Shown piece after piece: positions 1-7,155 of a stretch of 16,974 bases of DNA. The stretch comes from Archaeoglobaceae archaeon (GTDB lineage Archaea > Halobacteriota > Archaeoglobi > Archaeoglobales > Archaeoglobaceae), in NCBI GenBank assembly GCA_027066965.1, contig JAMOMT010000025.1, forward strand, positions 1 through 16,974. Reading direction: 5' to 3'. A program made the position numbers and the translations under genes. Position 1 is the first letter of the stretch. The number at the start of each line of letters is the position of its first letter. Under the pieces are notes generated by a model. It searched no databases, was not told where the DNA came from, and was given only the letters and a program-made list of their open reading frames with translations.

Positions 1-600
1 TATAGCCGAGGCTGTAGTATCCTTGGAAGTTACATAGGGGTAGGTTCCGTAGTAGAGACTCAAAGCGAAGCCCTGACTTCCTTCGACGAGCACGAACTCC
101 CCCCTGTCTACAGCCTCGTTTACCTCTAAAGGCACGTCTGCGAGGAAGGCCCTAAGCTCTTCAACGTCCTTGGCCTGCTTCGCAACCCTCATCACTCTGT
201 CTCTATTAGCAGGACCACACCCAGTTCCAGTGGAGCCGATCTTGCCTTTCAGGTGCTCGCTCGACCTGTCTTCTTCTATGTGCTTGGACTCTATTATTGC
301 ACATCTGTAATCCACTCTCGCCCTGTCCTCCACTTTAAGTGTTTCGACCTCCTTGAGGAAGACCTCCGGATTTACGAGAACTCCAGCACCTATGAACAGC
401 TTTGCGTCCGGGTAAACGAAGCCAGAGGGGATCATCCTGACTCCGAACTTCTTTCCATCCACCTCTACAGTGTGCCCGGCGTTCGGTCCAACTCCACCTC
501 TCGCTATTATTACCGGCTTGTCCGAGTGCGCTATGTGTGCGATTATCTTTCCCTTGCCTTCGTCCCCCCAGAATCCTCCAACCACTATGGTTGCAGTCAT
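1..600 (-). CDS. purA: Adenylosuccinate synthetase, N-terminal part (cut by window edge)
   Basis: Catalyses GTP-dependent joining of IMP and aspartate to adenylosuccinate, the first committed step of AMP synthesis in the cytoplasm. Reading the complement from ATG at 600-598 gives MTATIVVGGFWGDEGKGKII, with the family P-loop GDEGKGK at residues 12-18. It continues with ARGGVGPNAGHTV, a segment typical of this enzyme, and with STGTGCGPANRDR further on. The frame stays open to base 1, so 200 of the roughly 330-340 residues expected for an archaeal PurA are visible and the C-terminal part lies outside the window. The gene diverges from hel308. Upstream of the start, the non-coding stretch carries two short tandem repeats (see repeat entries). 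The identification is firm; the exact start is likely but has only a weak GGGATT-type ribosome site. Confidence 0.95.
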   Translation of the reverse strand, partial: MTATIVVGGFWGDEGKGKIIAHIAHSDKPVIIARGGVGPNAGHTVEVDGKKFGVRMIPSGFVYPDAKLFIGAGVLVNPEVFLKEVETLKVEDRARVDYRCAIIESKHIEEDRSSEHLKGKIGSTGTGCGPANRDRVMRVAKQAKDVEELRAFLADVPLEVNEAVDRGEFVLVEGSQGFALSLYYGTYPYVTSKDTTASAI

Positions 601-606
601 GACAAT

Positions 607-623
607 CCCTAACCCACTAACCC
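607..623 (-). repeat. Two tandem GGGTTAGT-type units in the purA leader
   Basis: On the purA strand the bases just upstream of its start read GGGTTAGTGGGTTAGG, two 8-base units differing only at the last position. They lie 7 to 23 bases before the ATG, so they would be in the mRNA leader or at its 5' end. Function is unknown; a protein site or a chance repeat are both possible. Confidence 0.4.
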
Positions 624-660
624 AGTCCACGTTTTAACTTTGCCGGTTTTTGTCTTCTTC

Positions 661-681
661 GCACTTTAATAGCACTTTAAT
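661..681. repeat. Direct repeat gcactttaat, 11-base period, in purA-hel308 divergent region
   Basis: The 10-base word gcactttaat occurs at 661-670 and again at 672-681, so the copies are one helical turn apart. They lie in the 190-base region between the divergent purA and hel308 starts. On the purA strand the words read ATTAAAGTGC, so each copy holds an A/T-rich, TATA-like element. This could be an operator or duplicated promoter element for purA; nothing else in the sequence decides this. Confidence 0.4.
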
Positions 682-711
682 TACACATCCTTCGCCGTCT
701 TAGCTCGAAGG

Positions 712-769
712 TATTTAAATTTTAAAGGATGCTAGAGCAACCGATAGCCGAATCGACAATCAAATATAA
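712..769 (+). promoter_or_regulatory. Two candidate TATA elements for hel308
   Basis: The element tatttaaattttaaa at 712-726 and a second one, aaatataa, at 762-769 both fit an archaeal TATA box. The second is centred about 26 bases before the GTG at 791. That is the spacing at which transcription would begin at the start codon, giving a leaderless mRNA. The first would give a leader of about 50 bases. No convincing Shine-Dalgarno sequence precedes 791, which fits the leaderless reading. Confidence 0.5.
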
Positions 770-790
770 CAGGCAGAACAAACGCCGGAA

Positions 791-2917
791 GTGGACTTCA
801 AAAGGGCAGACACCATTGCTGGGACGTCCGAAAGCGTTGACTCGCTCGAGGAGTACATAAGCAAGTACGCCGTAAAAGTTCTCAAGGAGAGGGGAATAGA
901 GAAGCTCTTCCCCCCTCAGCAGCTTGCAGTTAAAAAGGGCCTCTTTTCTGACAGAAACATGGTTGTGGCCGTTCCGACCGCGAGCGGAAAGACTCTGATA
1001 GCAGAGCTCGCTATGCTGAGGGAAGTTCTGAAGGGAGGGAAGTGCCTCTACGTCGTTCCTCTAAGAGCTCTTGCAGCTGAAAAGTATGAGGATTTTCGCT
1101 CTTGGGAGAAAATCGGGCTGAGAGTTGGAATAACCACTGGAGATTACGAGTCAAAGGACGAGTGGCTTGGAGAGTGCGACATAATAGTGACCACTGCTGA
1201 GAAAGCCGACTCTCTGATTAGAAACAGGTCGAGCTGGATGGATAAAGTGACTTGCCTCGTCGTTGACGAAGTTCACCTGCTCGACTCAGCTAAGAGAGGT
1301 CCAAACCTCGAAATACTCATGTCGAGGATGCTTAATAGGAAGAGGATAATAGCTCTCTCTGCCACGATCCCTAACGCTAAGGAGATAGCGGAATGGCTGA
1401 AAGCTGAGCTCGTCGAAAGTGACTGGAGACCCGTTCCCTTATACGAGGGTGTTTTTTACGGGGGAAAGCTCGAGCTCTATGAGTCCGGCTCTCTGAAGCT
1501 TGTGGAGGAGAGGAAGATTGGCGGGGATTACACGTCCCTCGTCAGGGACTGCGTGGAGAGTGGAGGTCAGGTTTTGGTTTTCGATTCCACGAGGAGGAAC
1601 GCTGAGAGCACGGCAGTAAAGTTATCTTCTCTTTTCTTTTCCTTTGAAGTTTCGAGCAAGGCGGAGGAGGTTGCAGAGAAGATACTTGAGGAGAACGACG
1701 GAGAGATGAGCAGGAAGCTTGCGGAGTGTGTGAGGAGAGGTGTTGCCTTTCACCACGCCGGATTGCTGGGCTCTCAGAGGAGAGAGGTGGAGAAAGCGTT
1801 CAGGAGAGGAATAATCAGGGTGATCGTTTCCACACCAACTCTTGCAGCAGGAGTGAACCTTCCGGCGAGGAGGGTTATCATAAAGAGTTACCACCGCTTC
1901 TCCGGCTACGCGAGCACGCCAATAAAAGTCATGGAGTACAAGCAGATGGTCGGGAGAGCTGGAAGGCCGGGGATGGACGAAAAGGGAGAGGCTGTTGTAG
2001 TCGTAAACACTGAGAAGGCGAAGAGGGATGTGTTGAGAAGGTACTTGATGGGCGAGGCAGAGAGTGTGCAATCAAAGCTTGGGGCTGAGAGCTGTATAAG
2101 GTTTCACGTCCTCGCTTTAGCTTCAGAGCTCAAAACCGTGGAGGAAATAGAGAGCTTCTTCGAATCGACGTTCTTCTTCCACCAGAACGAGGTACCCGTG
2201 TGGTTCGAGATAGAAAGAACTCTGAGGAAGCTCGAAGGCTGGGGATTCGCTGAAGTTCACGGGAAAGAAGTTGCTTTAACCTCTCTCGGAGAGCTCGTTT
2301 CGAGGCTCTACATCGATCCCATGACGGGTCACATATTCTTCTCCGAGCTTGGAAGGAGGGAAGAGTTCAGCGAAATAGCTGCTCTACATCTGATATGTAG
2401 GACTCCGGACATGGAGAAGCTTTACCTTAGGAGAGATGATGACTGGGTTGAAGAGCTGCTTTTCTCAGTCTACGACGAGCTGACTTACGTCCCTTCCGCC
2501 TCTTCTGCCGAGTACGACTGGTTCTTGGAGGAGCTGAAAACTGCCTCTTGCCTCTACGACTGGATAAACGAGGTCGATGAGGACACCATATGCGAGAAGT
2601 ACAGCATGGCTCCCGGGGATTTGAGGAGAATTGTAGAGACGGCAGAGTGGCTCGCAAACGCTCTCTACAGAATTGCTGAGTTCTCCGGCCACACAGCTAG
2701 TCCCTTCTTCAGCTCACTCGTTACGAGGATAAAGCACGGTGTGAAGGAGGAGCTGATCGAGCTTGTTCAGCTTAAGGGGATTGGAAGGGCGAGAGCGAGA
2801 AAGCTCTACAGAGCGGGGATAAGAGACCTGAAAACTCTCATGGAGAAGAGGGAGCTCGCTGAGAGGGTCGTAGGCAGAAAAGTTGTTGAAAACGCTCTAA
2901 AGTCGGCTGGATTTTGA
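791..2917 (+). CDS. hel308: ATP-dependent DNA helicase Hel308 (Hjm/Ski2-like SF2)
   Basis: A 708-residue 3'-to-5' helicase of the Hel308 family, thought to act on stalled or branched replication forks. Helicase motifs appear in order: Q-motif region FPPQQ near residue 41, Walker A PTASGKT (62-68), DEVH box (159-162), SATIPN, then in the second RecA domain STPTLAAGVNLPARR and QMVGRAGRPG (385-394). The winged-helix and ratchet domains follow (HLICRTPDME, APGDLRRIVETAEWL). A C-terminal helix-hairpin-helix holds GIGRARARKLY. The whole chain reads close to my memory of A. fulgidus Hel308 (about 700 residues), so it is full length. The start is GTG at 791, supported by a TATA element 26 bases upstream. 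The first 15 or so residues have no match in the A. fulgidus N-terminus as I recall it and may be a local extension. Confidence 0.95.
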   Translation: MDFKRADTIAGTSESVDSLEEYISKYAVKVLKERGIEKLFPPQQLAVKKGLFSDRNMVVAVPTASGKTLIAELAMLREVLKGGKCLYVVPLRALAAEKYEDFRSWEKIGLRVGITTGDYESKDEWLGECDIIVTTAEKADSLIRNRSSWMDKVTCLVVDEVHLLDSAKRGPNLEILMSRMLNRKRIIALSATIPNAKEIAEWLKAELVESDWRPVPLYEGVFYGGKLELYESGSLKLVEERKIGGDYTSLVRDCVESGGQVLVFDSTRRNAESTAVKLSSLFFSFEVSSKAEEVAEKILEENDGEMSRKLAECVRRGVAFHHAGLLGSQRREVEKAFRRGIIRVIVSTPTLAAGVNLPARRVIIKSYHRFSGYASTPIKVMEYKQMVGRAGRPGMDEKGEAVVVVNTEKAKRDVLRRYLMGEAESVQSKLGAESCIRFHVLALASELKTVEEIESFFESTFFFHQNEVPVWFEIERTLRKLEGWGFAEVHGKEVALTSLGELVSRLYIDPMTGHIFFSELGRREEFSEIAALHLICRTPDMEKLYLRRDDDWVEELLFSVYDELTYVPSASSAEYDWFLEELKTASCLYDWINEVDEDTICEKYSMAPGDLRRIVETAEWLANALYRIAEFSGHTASPFFSSLVTRIKHGVKEELIELVQLKGIGRARARKLYRAGIRDLKTLMEKRELAERVVGRKVVENALKSAGF

Positions 2918-2942
2918 AGTTTGCTTAACGGCATTTTACTTC

Positions 2943-2962
2943 TCTCCAAAAAGAGCTGGAGA
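2943..2962. repeat. Small inverted repeat TCTCCA-N8-TGGAGA after hel308
   Basis: A perfect six-base inverted repeat with an eight-base spacer, followed by AAAAAG on the plus strand. It lies 25 bases after the hel308 stop and just upstream of the TATA element of the next gene. It could fold in the hel308 transcript end or be an operator. The short arms make chance occurrence possible. Confidence 0.3.
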
Positions 2963-2975
2963 AAAAGACGGAAAA

Positions 2976-2982
2976 CATTTAA
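2976..2982 (+). promoter_or_regulatory. Candidate TATA box, leaderless spacing, for the gene at 3007
   Basis: The A/T element catttaa within aaaacatttaagtt is centred about 27 bases before the ATG at 3007, so the transcript is expected to start at or next to the start codon. It suggests that the small helical gene has its own promoter and does not rely on read-through from hel308. Confidence 0.5.
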
Positions 2983-3006
2983 GTTCTTTCCTGGAGTCGG
3001 CGGTGC

Positions 3007-3465
3007 ATGGGGCTTGCTTACAGGAATACTTACCTCGAAAAGGTAGGAGAGCTGATGAAGTACTGCATGGAGCTCTCTAAGACCGTTGATGAGGCCATGG
3101 ACGACATAAAAAGGGTTTCTAAAGACCTCAGAAATCCAGAGCTCGTGGTGGACATGTTCAGAAACGATGCTGAGTCGATAACTCACATATTCATGTCTGG
3201 GGAGGTTCCGATTGAGGACGCTCAAGATAACCTGAAAAAGCTCAAAAGGTACGTTCTTACCCAGCTTGCAGAGCACTACGCGATGATAGTTACCCTGCTT
3301 AAAGACACGCAGAAAAAGCTGAACGAGAGCATAGAGGAGACGATCAAGGAGATAGACGTCCAGCTTCCAGAGTCAACGCTCGAAGAAGTCAAGAAGAGTA
3401 TAGACAGGGCAATGGAAGAAATAGAACTTCTTGCAAAGGAAATGAGCGAGGAAAGGGAGAAGTAA
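3007..3465 (+). CDS. Small all-helical protein of unknown function between two helicase genes
   Basis: I do not recognise the family. The 152 residues are rich in Glu, Lys, Leu and Ile with almost no Pro or Gly after residue 65, which predicts long amphipathic helices or coiled coil over about residues 8-45 and 70-152. There is no signal peptide, no membrane segment and no cysteine pattern for metal; the only Cys is near residue 21. The tail is strongly charged (EIELLAKEMSEEREK). It lies 89 bases after hel308 and 82 bases before a MrfA-like helicase on the same strand, so a role beside DNA helicases is possible but unproven. The ATG at 3007 is preceded by a TATA element at leaderless distance. 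Low-complexity helical content means that database hits by composition alone would not be informative. Confidence 0.8.
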   Translation: MGLAYRNTYLEKVGELMKYCMELSKTVDEAMDDIKRVSKDLRNPELVVDMFRNDAESITHIFMSGEVPIEDAQDNLKKLKRYVLTQLAEHYAMIVTLLKDTQKKLNESIEETIKEIDVQLPESTLEEVKKSIDRAMEEIELLAKEMSEEREK

Positions 3466-3480
3466 ACCTTCTTTTTACTT
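3466..3480 (+). terminator. Weak oligo-T stop signal after the helical gene
   Basis: A T-rich run with five consecutive T (3472-3476) follows the TAA stop directly. Archaeal termination commonly uses such oligo-T tracts without a hairpin. The run is short, so this is tentative. Confidence 0.3.
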
Positions 3481-3574
3481 GTTGAAAGTTTAAACTGGTT
3501 ATCTTGCATCTGACCTAACCGAAACCGAGAGTTAGGGTTAATGTGACGTGAGAGGACTTAAAAGCTCGGAGACT

Positions 3575-5878
3575 ATGGATGTCAACTCTCTCTTCTGCCC
3601 TAAGTGCGGAATGCTCAAAAGCAGGTGCATTTGCAAGAAGGAGAGTGTAAGGCAGAGAAATCTGAAGCTCTGCCCGAAAGAAGAGCTGAAACCTCTCTTC
3701 AGCACTGACGACGAGATAGTTCTTTACAAGCGATTTGAGCCGGAAGATCCAAATCCAACTGTACCTCTTGAAGAGGTCGACCTCTCTGAAAGCCTGAAGA
3801 AAGCCTTGAGGCTGAGGGAAATCGAAAAGCTTTACCCCTTCCAGGCTTCTGCAATAAAGGAGGTGTTGAGTGGTAAGAACGTCGTGATAACGGCCCCAAC
3901 GGGGTTCGGCAAAACTGAAGCATTCATTCTTCCCGTTCTCGAGTCCTTGGCGAGGAATGGAGGTCGGGCGATAATCCTCTACCCGACGAAGGCTCTCGCG
4001 AGGGATCAGGCCGATAAGGTCGCGTACTATTCCACTTTTCTCGGCCTTAGGTCAGTTAGGTTCGACGGAGATTCGAGTTACGAAGAGAGGAAGGCAGTTT
4101 TCTCGGGTAGAGCTGACCTAATCCTTTCAAATCCGGACATGGTAGATTACCACCTGAGGAACACTCCGGCCTTTAGGAGGTTCGTCAGAGATCTCGCATT
4201 CCTCGTGCTCGATGAATTCCACACTTACTCCGGCATCCTTGGTACGAACATGCACTATCTCAACGCGAGGCTCGAGAGGTTCTCCGACTACTCGATTGTC
4301 TGCTCCTCCGCTACCATCGCCAACCCTAAGGAGTTTGCCGAAACCTTGTTTGAGAGGAAGTTCGTGCATGTCCACGGAAGTCATAGAAAAGGAGTCTTGC
4401 ACTTCGTGATGAGGCTAACGCCCTCCATATATTCCTCCGTTGTGGAAGTGGTTAGTGCCCTAAAGGGACACAAGGTTCTTGTTTTTGGCAACTCCTACAA
4501 GTTCGTCGAAACGGCTGCCTGGGTTCTGAGGCAGAACGACATAAGAGCCGAAGTTCACAAGAGCGGCTTGACGAGAGAGCAGAGGGAGAGGGTGGAAAGT
4601 GCTTTTAAGAGGGGAGAGCTCTCCGTTGTAGTTTCAACTCCAACTCTTGAGCTCGGGATAGACATAGGAGATGTTGACGCAGTCGTTTCAGAGCTTGTTA
4701 ACTACTCCACTTTTCTTCAGAGAGCAGGCAGAGCTGGCAGGAAGGGGCAGGAGAGCATTGGCGTTTTACTCATGAGGGATGAGGACACTATAGCCCAGTA
4801 CTACAAGAGAAAGCCGGAGGAGTACTTCAGGGACGAGATGCACTGCTACGTCGAAAAGCTGAATGAAGATCTGATGAGGTACCACCTGCTGTTCATGTGC
4901 ATGGAGAGGCCCCTTCAGCTCGAGGAGATAAGGGACGAGTGGATGAGGGCTGTGGAGTGGCTCGTGGAGAGTGGTTACGCAATCTTTCGAGGAATGGTAC
5001 TTTACCCGACTGACGAGGCGAAGAAACTCGCTTCTAGCTTCAGTATGAGGGGGATAAGCGAGCCCGTAAAGATGGTTTACGGGGACAAAGTCATAGGTGA
5101 GAGAGCTTTACCGATAGCTGTAAAGGAACTCTTTCCAGGAAGCAGGATAATTCACGGAGGAGTGAAATACAAGTGCGTTGAGCTCGACTTGAAAAGGAGA
5201 GTTTCAGTTCTAGAGAAGTGCTCCAAAGACGAGATGAGGGAGATAACCGATCCGCTCTACTCCTCAATACCCGTTCTAAGGCGTGTGGAGCAGTTCTCTC
5301 CCGACGGCTCGGCTGTTTACTGCTCTCTCGACATAACGATAACAGTTTACGGCTATATAGTTAGAGATGTTTTTACGAACAGAAAGCTCAGGACTGAGGA
5401 CATAGATGCGGTTAGCTATACCTTCCCCACGAAGGGATTTCTCCTCTCAGCACCCTTCCCAGAGCCAAGAGACTACGAGGACTACTATGCTGGAAGCTTT
5501 CACGCACTCGAGCATGTTCTGATAGAGGCGAGCGACGCCCTGACTGGGGGCGGGAGCCAGCACATGGGCGGCATTTCAACTCCGGAGGGAGACATATTCG
5601 TTTACGATGCCGTGAGAGGCGGGAGCGGACTCAGCAAGCTCCTGTTCGATAGGCTGGATAGAGCTTTTCGCATAGCCTACGATGTGCTGAGAAGCTGCGA
5701 TTGCAATAGAGTTGAAGGGTGCCCTAAGTGCACTTACAGTTACCACTGCGGGAACAACAACACACCTCTCAACAGGATAGGGGCGATGCTTTCAGCTGAA
5801 AAGTGGCTGAAGGGTGAGAGGAGAAAGGTTAATCCCGAAAAGTACATGGAGACGGGGGACTTCGTTTACTTCCCGTAG
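3575..5878 (+). CDS. MrfA/Hrq1-like SF2 DNA helicase with N-terminal Cys knuckle and DUF1998 Zn-binding C-terminus
   Basis: An SF2 helicase of the YprA(MrfA)/Hrq1 type; in Bacillus MrfA acts in repair of mitomycin C damage, so a DNA-repair role is likely. Numbering from ATG 3575 (767 residues): Cys 8, 11, 18 and 20 (CxxC-x6-CxC) form a short zinc-ribbon-like knuckle, then Walker A APTGFGKT (107-114), DEFH box (213-216), SATIANPKEFAE, STPTLELGIDIG and QRAGRAGRKG (from 382). The C-terminal region carries EHVLIEASD, GGSGLSKLL and Cys 708, 710, 716, 719 and 725, the cysteine cluster of DUF1998. I chose ATG 3575 because GGAG sits three bases before it; GTG 3548 in the same frame is an alternative adding nine residues. 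The usual bacterial partner nuclease MrfB is not in the window. Its specific substrate is unknown. Confidence 0.88.
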   Translation: MDVNSLFCPKCGMLKSRCICKKESVRQRNLKLCPKEELKPLFSTDDEIVLYKRFEPEDPNPTVPLEEVDLSESLKKALRLREIEKLYPFQASAIKEVLSGKNVVITAPTGFGKTEAFILPVLESLARNGGRAIILYPTKALARDQADKVAYYSTFLGLRSVRFDGDSSYEERKAVFSGRADLILSNPDMVDYHLRNTPAFRRFVRDLAFLVLDEFHTYSGILGTNMHYLNARLERFSDYSIVCSSATIANPKEFAETLFERKFVHVHGSHRKGVLHFVMRLTPSIYSSVVEVVSALKGHKVLVFGNSYKFVETAAWVLRQNDIRAEVHKSGLTREQRERVESAFKRGELSVVVSTPTLELGIDIGDVDAVVSELVNYSTFLQRAGRAGRKGQESIGVLLMRDEDTIAQYYKRKPEEYFRDEMHCYVEKLNEDLMRYHLLFMCMERPLQLEEIRDEWMRAVEWLVESGYAIFRGMVLYPTDEAKKLASSFSMRGISEPVKMVYGDKVIGERALPIAVKELFPGSRIIHGGVKYKCVELDLKRRVSVLEKCSKDEMREITDPLYSSIPVLRRVEQFSPDGSAVYCSLDITITVYGYIVRDVFTNRKLRTEDIDAVSYTFPTKGFLLSAPFPEPRDYEDYYAGSFHALEHVLIEASDALTGGGSQHMGGISTPEGDIFVYDAVRGGSGLSKLLFDRLDRAFRIAYDVLRSCDCNRVEGCPKCTYSYHCGNNNTPLNRIGAMLSAEKWLKGERRKVNPEKYMETGDFVYFP

Positions 5879-5890
5879 TTTTTTTATATT
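5879..5890 (+). promoter_or_regulatory. T-tract that doubles as TATA box for leuD
   Basis: Directly after the TAG stop of the helicase comes a run of seven T merging into TATATT. The TATA core (about 5884-5889) is centred 25 bases before ATG 5911. The same 12 bases could therefore end the helicase transcript and start a leaderless leuD transcript. It also argues against the upstream GTG at 5896 as the leuD start, since that codon would precede the expected transcription start. Confidence 0.55.
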
Positions 5891-5910
5891 GTCATGTGCC
5901 ACTCCGGGAC

Positions 5911-6393
5911 ATGGGAAAGGCTTGGAAGTTTGGAGACGACATAGACACAGACGTTATAATCCAAGGCAAATATCTAGTTATAAACGAGGCTGAAGAGCTT
6001 GCGAAGCACGTTTTCGAGAACGTGAGACCCGAATTTCCGTCTGAGGTTAGGCCAGGAGACTTTGTAGTTGCGGGCGAGAACTTTGGGTGTGGGAGCAGTA
6101 GGGAGCATGCTCCCTTGGCCTTAAAGGCAACGGGAATTGAAGCGGTGATAGCTAAATCCTACGCCAGAATATTCTTCAGAAACGCTATAAACATTGGTCT
6201 TAGAGTGGTTGAGTGCAAGGAGACTGACAGGATCGATGAAGGGGATGAGATAGAAGTCGATTACGAGAGAAGCGTGGTTGTTAACAAAACAAAAGGAGAG
6301 GAGTATCCGATAAACCCCATGCCGGAGTTTCTGAAGAACATAATCGAGTGCGGAGGACTTGTTGAATTCGGGAAGAAGCTGATTTCCGAGTGA
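5911..6393 (+). CDS. leuD: 3-isopropylmalate dehydratase small subunit (swivel domain)
   Basis: Small subunit of the aconitase-like enzyme that isomerises 2- and 3-isopropylmalate in leucine synthesis; it pairs with a LeuC subunit carrying the 4Fe-4S cluster, which is not in this window. The 160-residue length is normal for the archaeal small subunit. Visible motifs are FGDDIDTDVI near the N-terminus and GCGSSREHAP (59-68), the loop typical of the swivel domain, followed by AVIAKSYARIFFRNAINIGL. The specificity loop reads YLVI (21-24), nearer to the YLV type I recall for isopropylmalate enzymes than the YLR type of homoaconitases. A related hydro-lyase, such as citramalate/methylmalate isomerase, is not excluded. 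The start is ATG 5911 because of the TATA spacing; GTG 5896 would add five residues. Confidence 0.88.
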   Translation: MGKAWKFGDDIDTDVIIQGKYLVINEAEELAKHVFENVRPEFPSEVRPGDFVVAGENFGCGSSREHAPLALKATGIEAVIAKSYARIFFRNAINIGLRVVECKETDRIDEGDEIEVDYERSVVVNKTKGEEYPINPMPEFLKNIIECGGLVEFGKKLISE

Positions 6394-6505
6394 TTTTCCG
6401 CTAAATCTTTAATGTGGGTTTTAACATTTGACTTTCAGTGCTTTCAAAGTTACGGATTGCTTTATCTGTTCGGTAAAGTTGCCGCGTAGAAGGCCGCAGA
6501 TGTCA

Positions 6506-6919
6506 CTACTCTCTTATGGCCGTGATCAGCTTTACGTTGTTCACACCCTTTATCGTGGTAATTCTGTCTATGAGCTTCTTTATCCTTGACATTTCTCCCT
6601 TGACAATAACCATCTCAAGGCAGTTGTCGCTGTCGAGGTGAATGTGCATAGTTGTTGCTATTAGATCCACAGCTTCATGCTGCAGAGAGATTATAGCGTC
6701 GCTCGTGCCCTTGTAGTGGTGGTTGTAGAGTATTGTTATGACTCCAACTATCTCTCCTTCCTCTTTCTCGAGCCACTTGTACTCCGCTATGTAGTTCCTT
6801 ATAGCATCCCTTATTGCCTCGCTCCTCGAAGAGTAACCCCTCGTCTTGATTATGCTGTCGAACTCCTCAAGCAGGTTCTTCGGCAGGCTGACGCCTATCC
6901 TCGTTACACCCTCTTCCAT
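6506..6919 (-). CDS. nikR: Nickel-responsive transcriptional regulator NikR
   Basis: A 137-residue ribbon-helix-helix DNA-binding protein with a C-terminal ACT-like nickel domain. Residues 5-45 (TRIGVSLPKNLLEEFD to RDAIRNYI) form the ribbon-helix-helix. The square-planar nickel ligands of Escherichia coli NikR (His76, His87, His89, Cys95) correspond to His81, His92, His94 and Cys100 here, in the segments LQHEAVDL and TTMHIHLDSDNCLE. All four are present, so nickel sensing is well supported. The start at 6919 matches the usual NikR length and has a TATA element about 25 bases upstream. An in-frame extension to 7018 would run through that promoter and is rejected. It converges on leuD and diverges from an Lrp-type gene. 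Targets would be nickel uptake or nickel-enzyme genes, none of which are in view. Confidence 0.95.
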   Translation of the reverse strand: MEEGVTRIGVSLPKNLLEEFDSIIKTRGYSSRSEAIRDAIRNYIAEYKWLEKEEGEIVGVITILYNHHYKGTSDAIISLQHEAVDLIATTMHIHLDSDNCLEMVIVKGEMSRIKKLIDRITTIKGVNNVKLITAIRE

Positions 6920-6939
6920 GAGTGGTTTTTGCTGGCTGA

Positions 6940-6949
6940 TAAATAAAAG
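6940..6949 (-). promoter_or_regulatory. nikR TATA box, leaderless spacing
   Basis: On the minus strand the bases read CTTTTATTTA, centred about 25 bases before the nikR ATG at 6919. No Shine-Dalgarno sequence is present between them, so a leaderless transcript is expected. Confidence 0.55.
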
Positions 6950-6991
6950 CGTTGTTATATCGTTTTTGTAATTGTTGCCTCTCGGCAAACC

Positions 6992-7014
6992 GGAGAAATT
7001 TATTGGGATTCTCC
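6992..7014. promoter_or_regulatory. Inverted repeat GGAGAA-N11-TTCTCC between nikR and the Lrp gene
   Basis: A perfect six-base inverted repeat (6992-6997 and 7009-7014) encloses an A/T-rich core AAATTTATT that itself resembles a TATA element. It lies in the 236-base divergent region between two regulator genes. It could be an operator for NikR or the Lrp protein over a promoter. The rest of that region holds a second small hairpin (TCTCGG with CCgGAGA at about 6979-6997) and no recognisable gene. Confidence 0.4.
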
Positions 7015-7118
7015 TCAAAACGCGTTCTGGGCAGAGTCAGGGGTTTGAACAAATAACCTCAACACGGTACCTCTATTGGAGGACAGTAGCAAAACATCGA
7101 AAGACTATTTCGCTAATT

Positions 7119-7126
7119 TTTTATAA
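7119..7126 (+). promoter_or_regulatory. Candidate TATA box for the Lrp-type gene
   Basis: The element tttataag is centred about 33 bases before ATG 7156, so the mRNA would begin only several bases before the start codon. This gives a very short leader containing GGGGGT. Confidence 0.5.
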
Positions 7127-7155
7127 GTTAATAATGTTCAATCACTGGGGGTATT

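Noticed and set aside
253..612. Open frame of 119 codons on the plus strand
   Set aside because: It lies antisense to purA, whose protein matches the family motif by motif; the plus-strand translation has no recognisable domain.
5896..5910. GTG 5896 as the leuD start
   Set aside because: It lies upstream of the transcription start predicted from the TATA tract, and the family begins close to ATG 5911.
6920..7018. N-terminal extension of NikR to ATG 7018
   Set aside because: It would give 33 extra residues with no match in the family and would run through the probable nikR TATA box; ATG 6919 gives the standard length.
7035..7065. T-arm-like stretch (gggtttgaac) suggesting a tRNA
   Set aside because: The flanking bases do not pair into an acceptor, D or anticodon arm and there is no GGTTCGAATCC-type loop.
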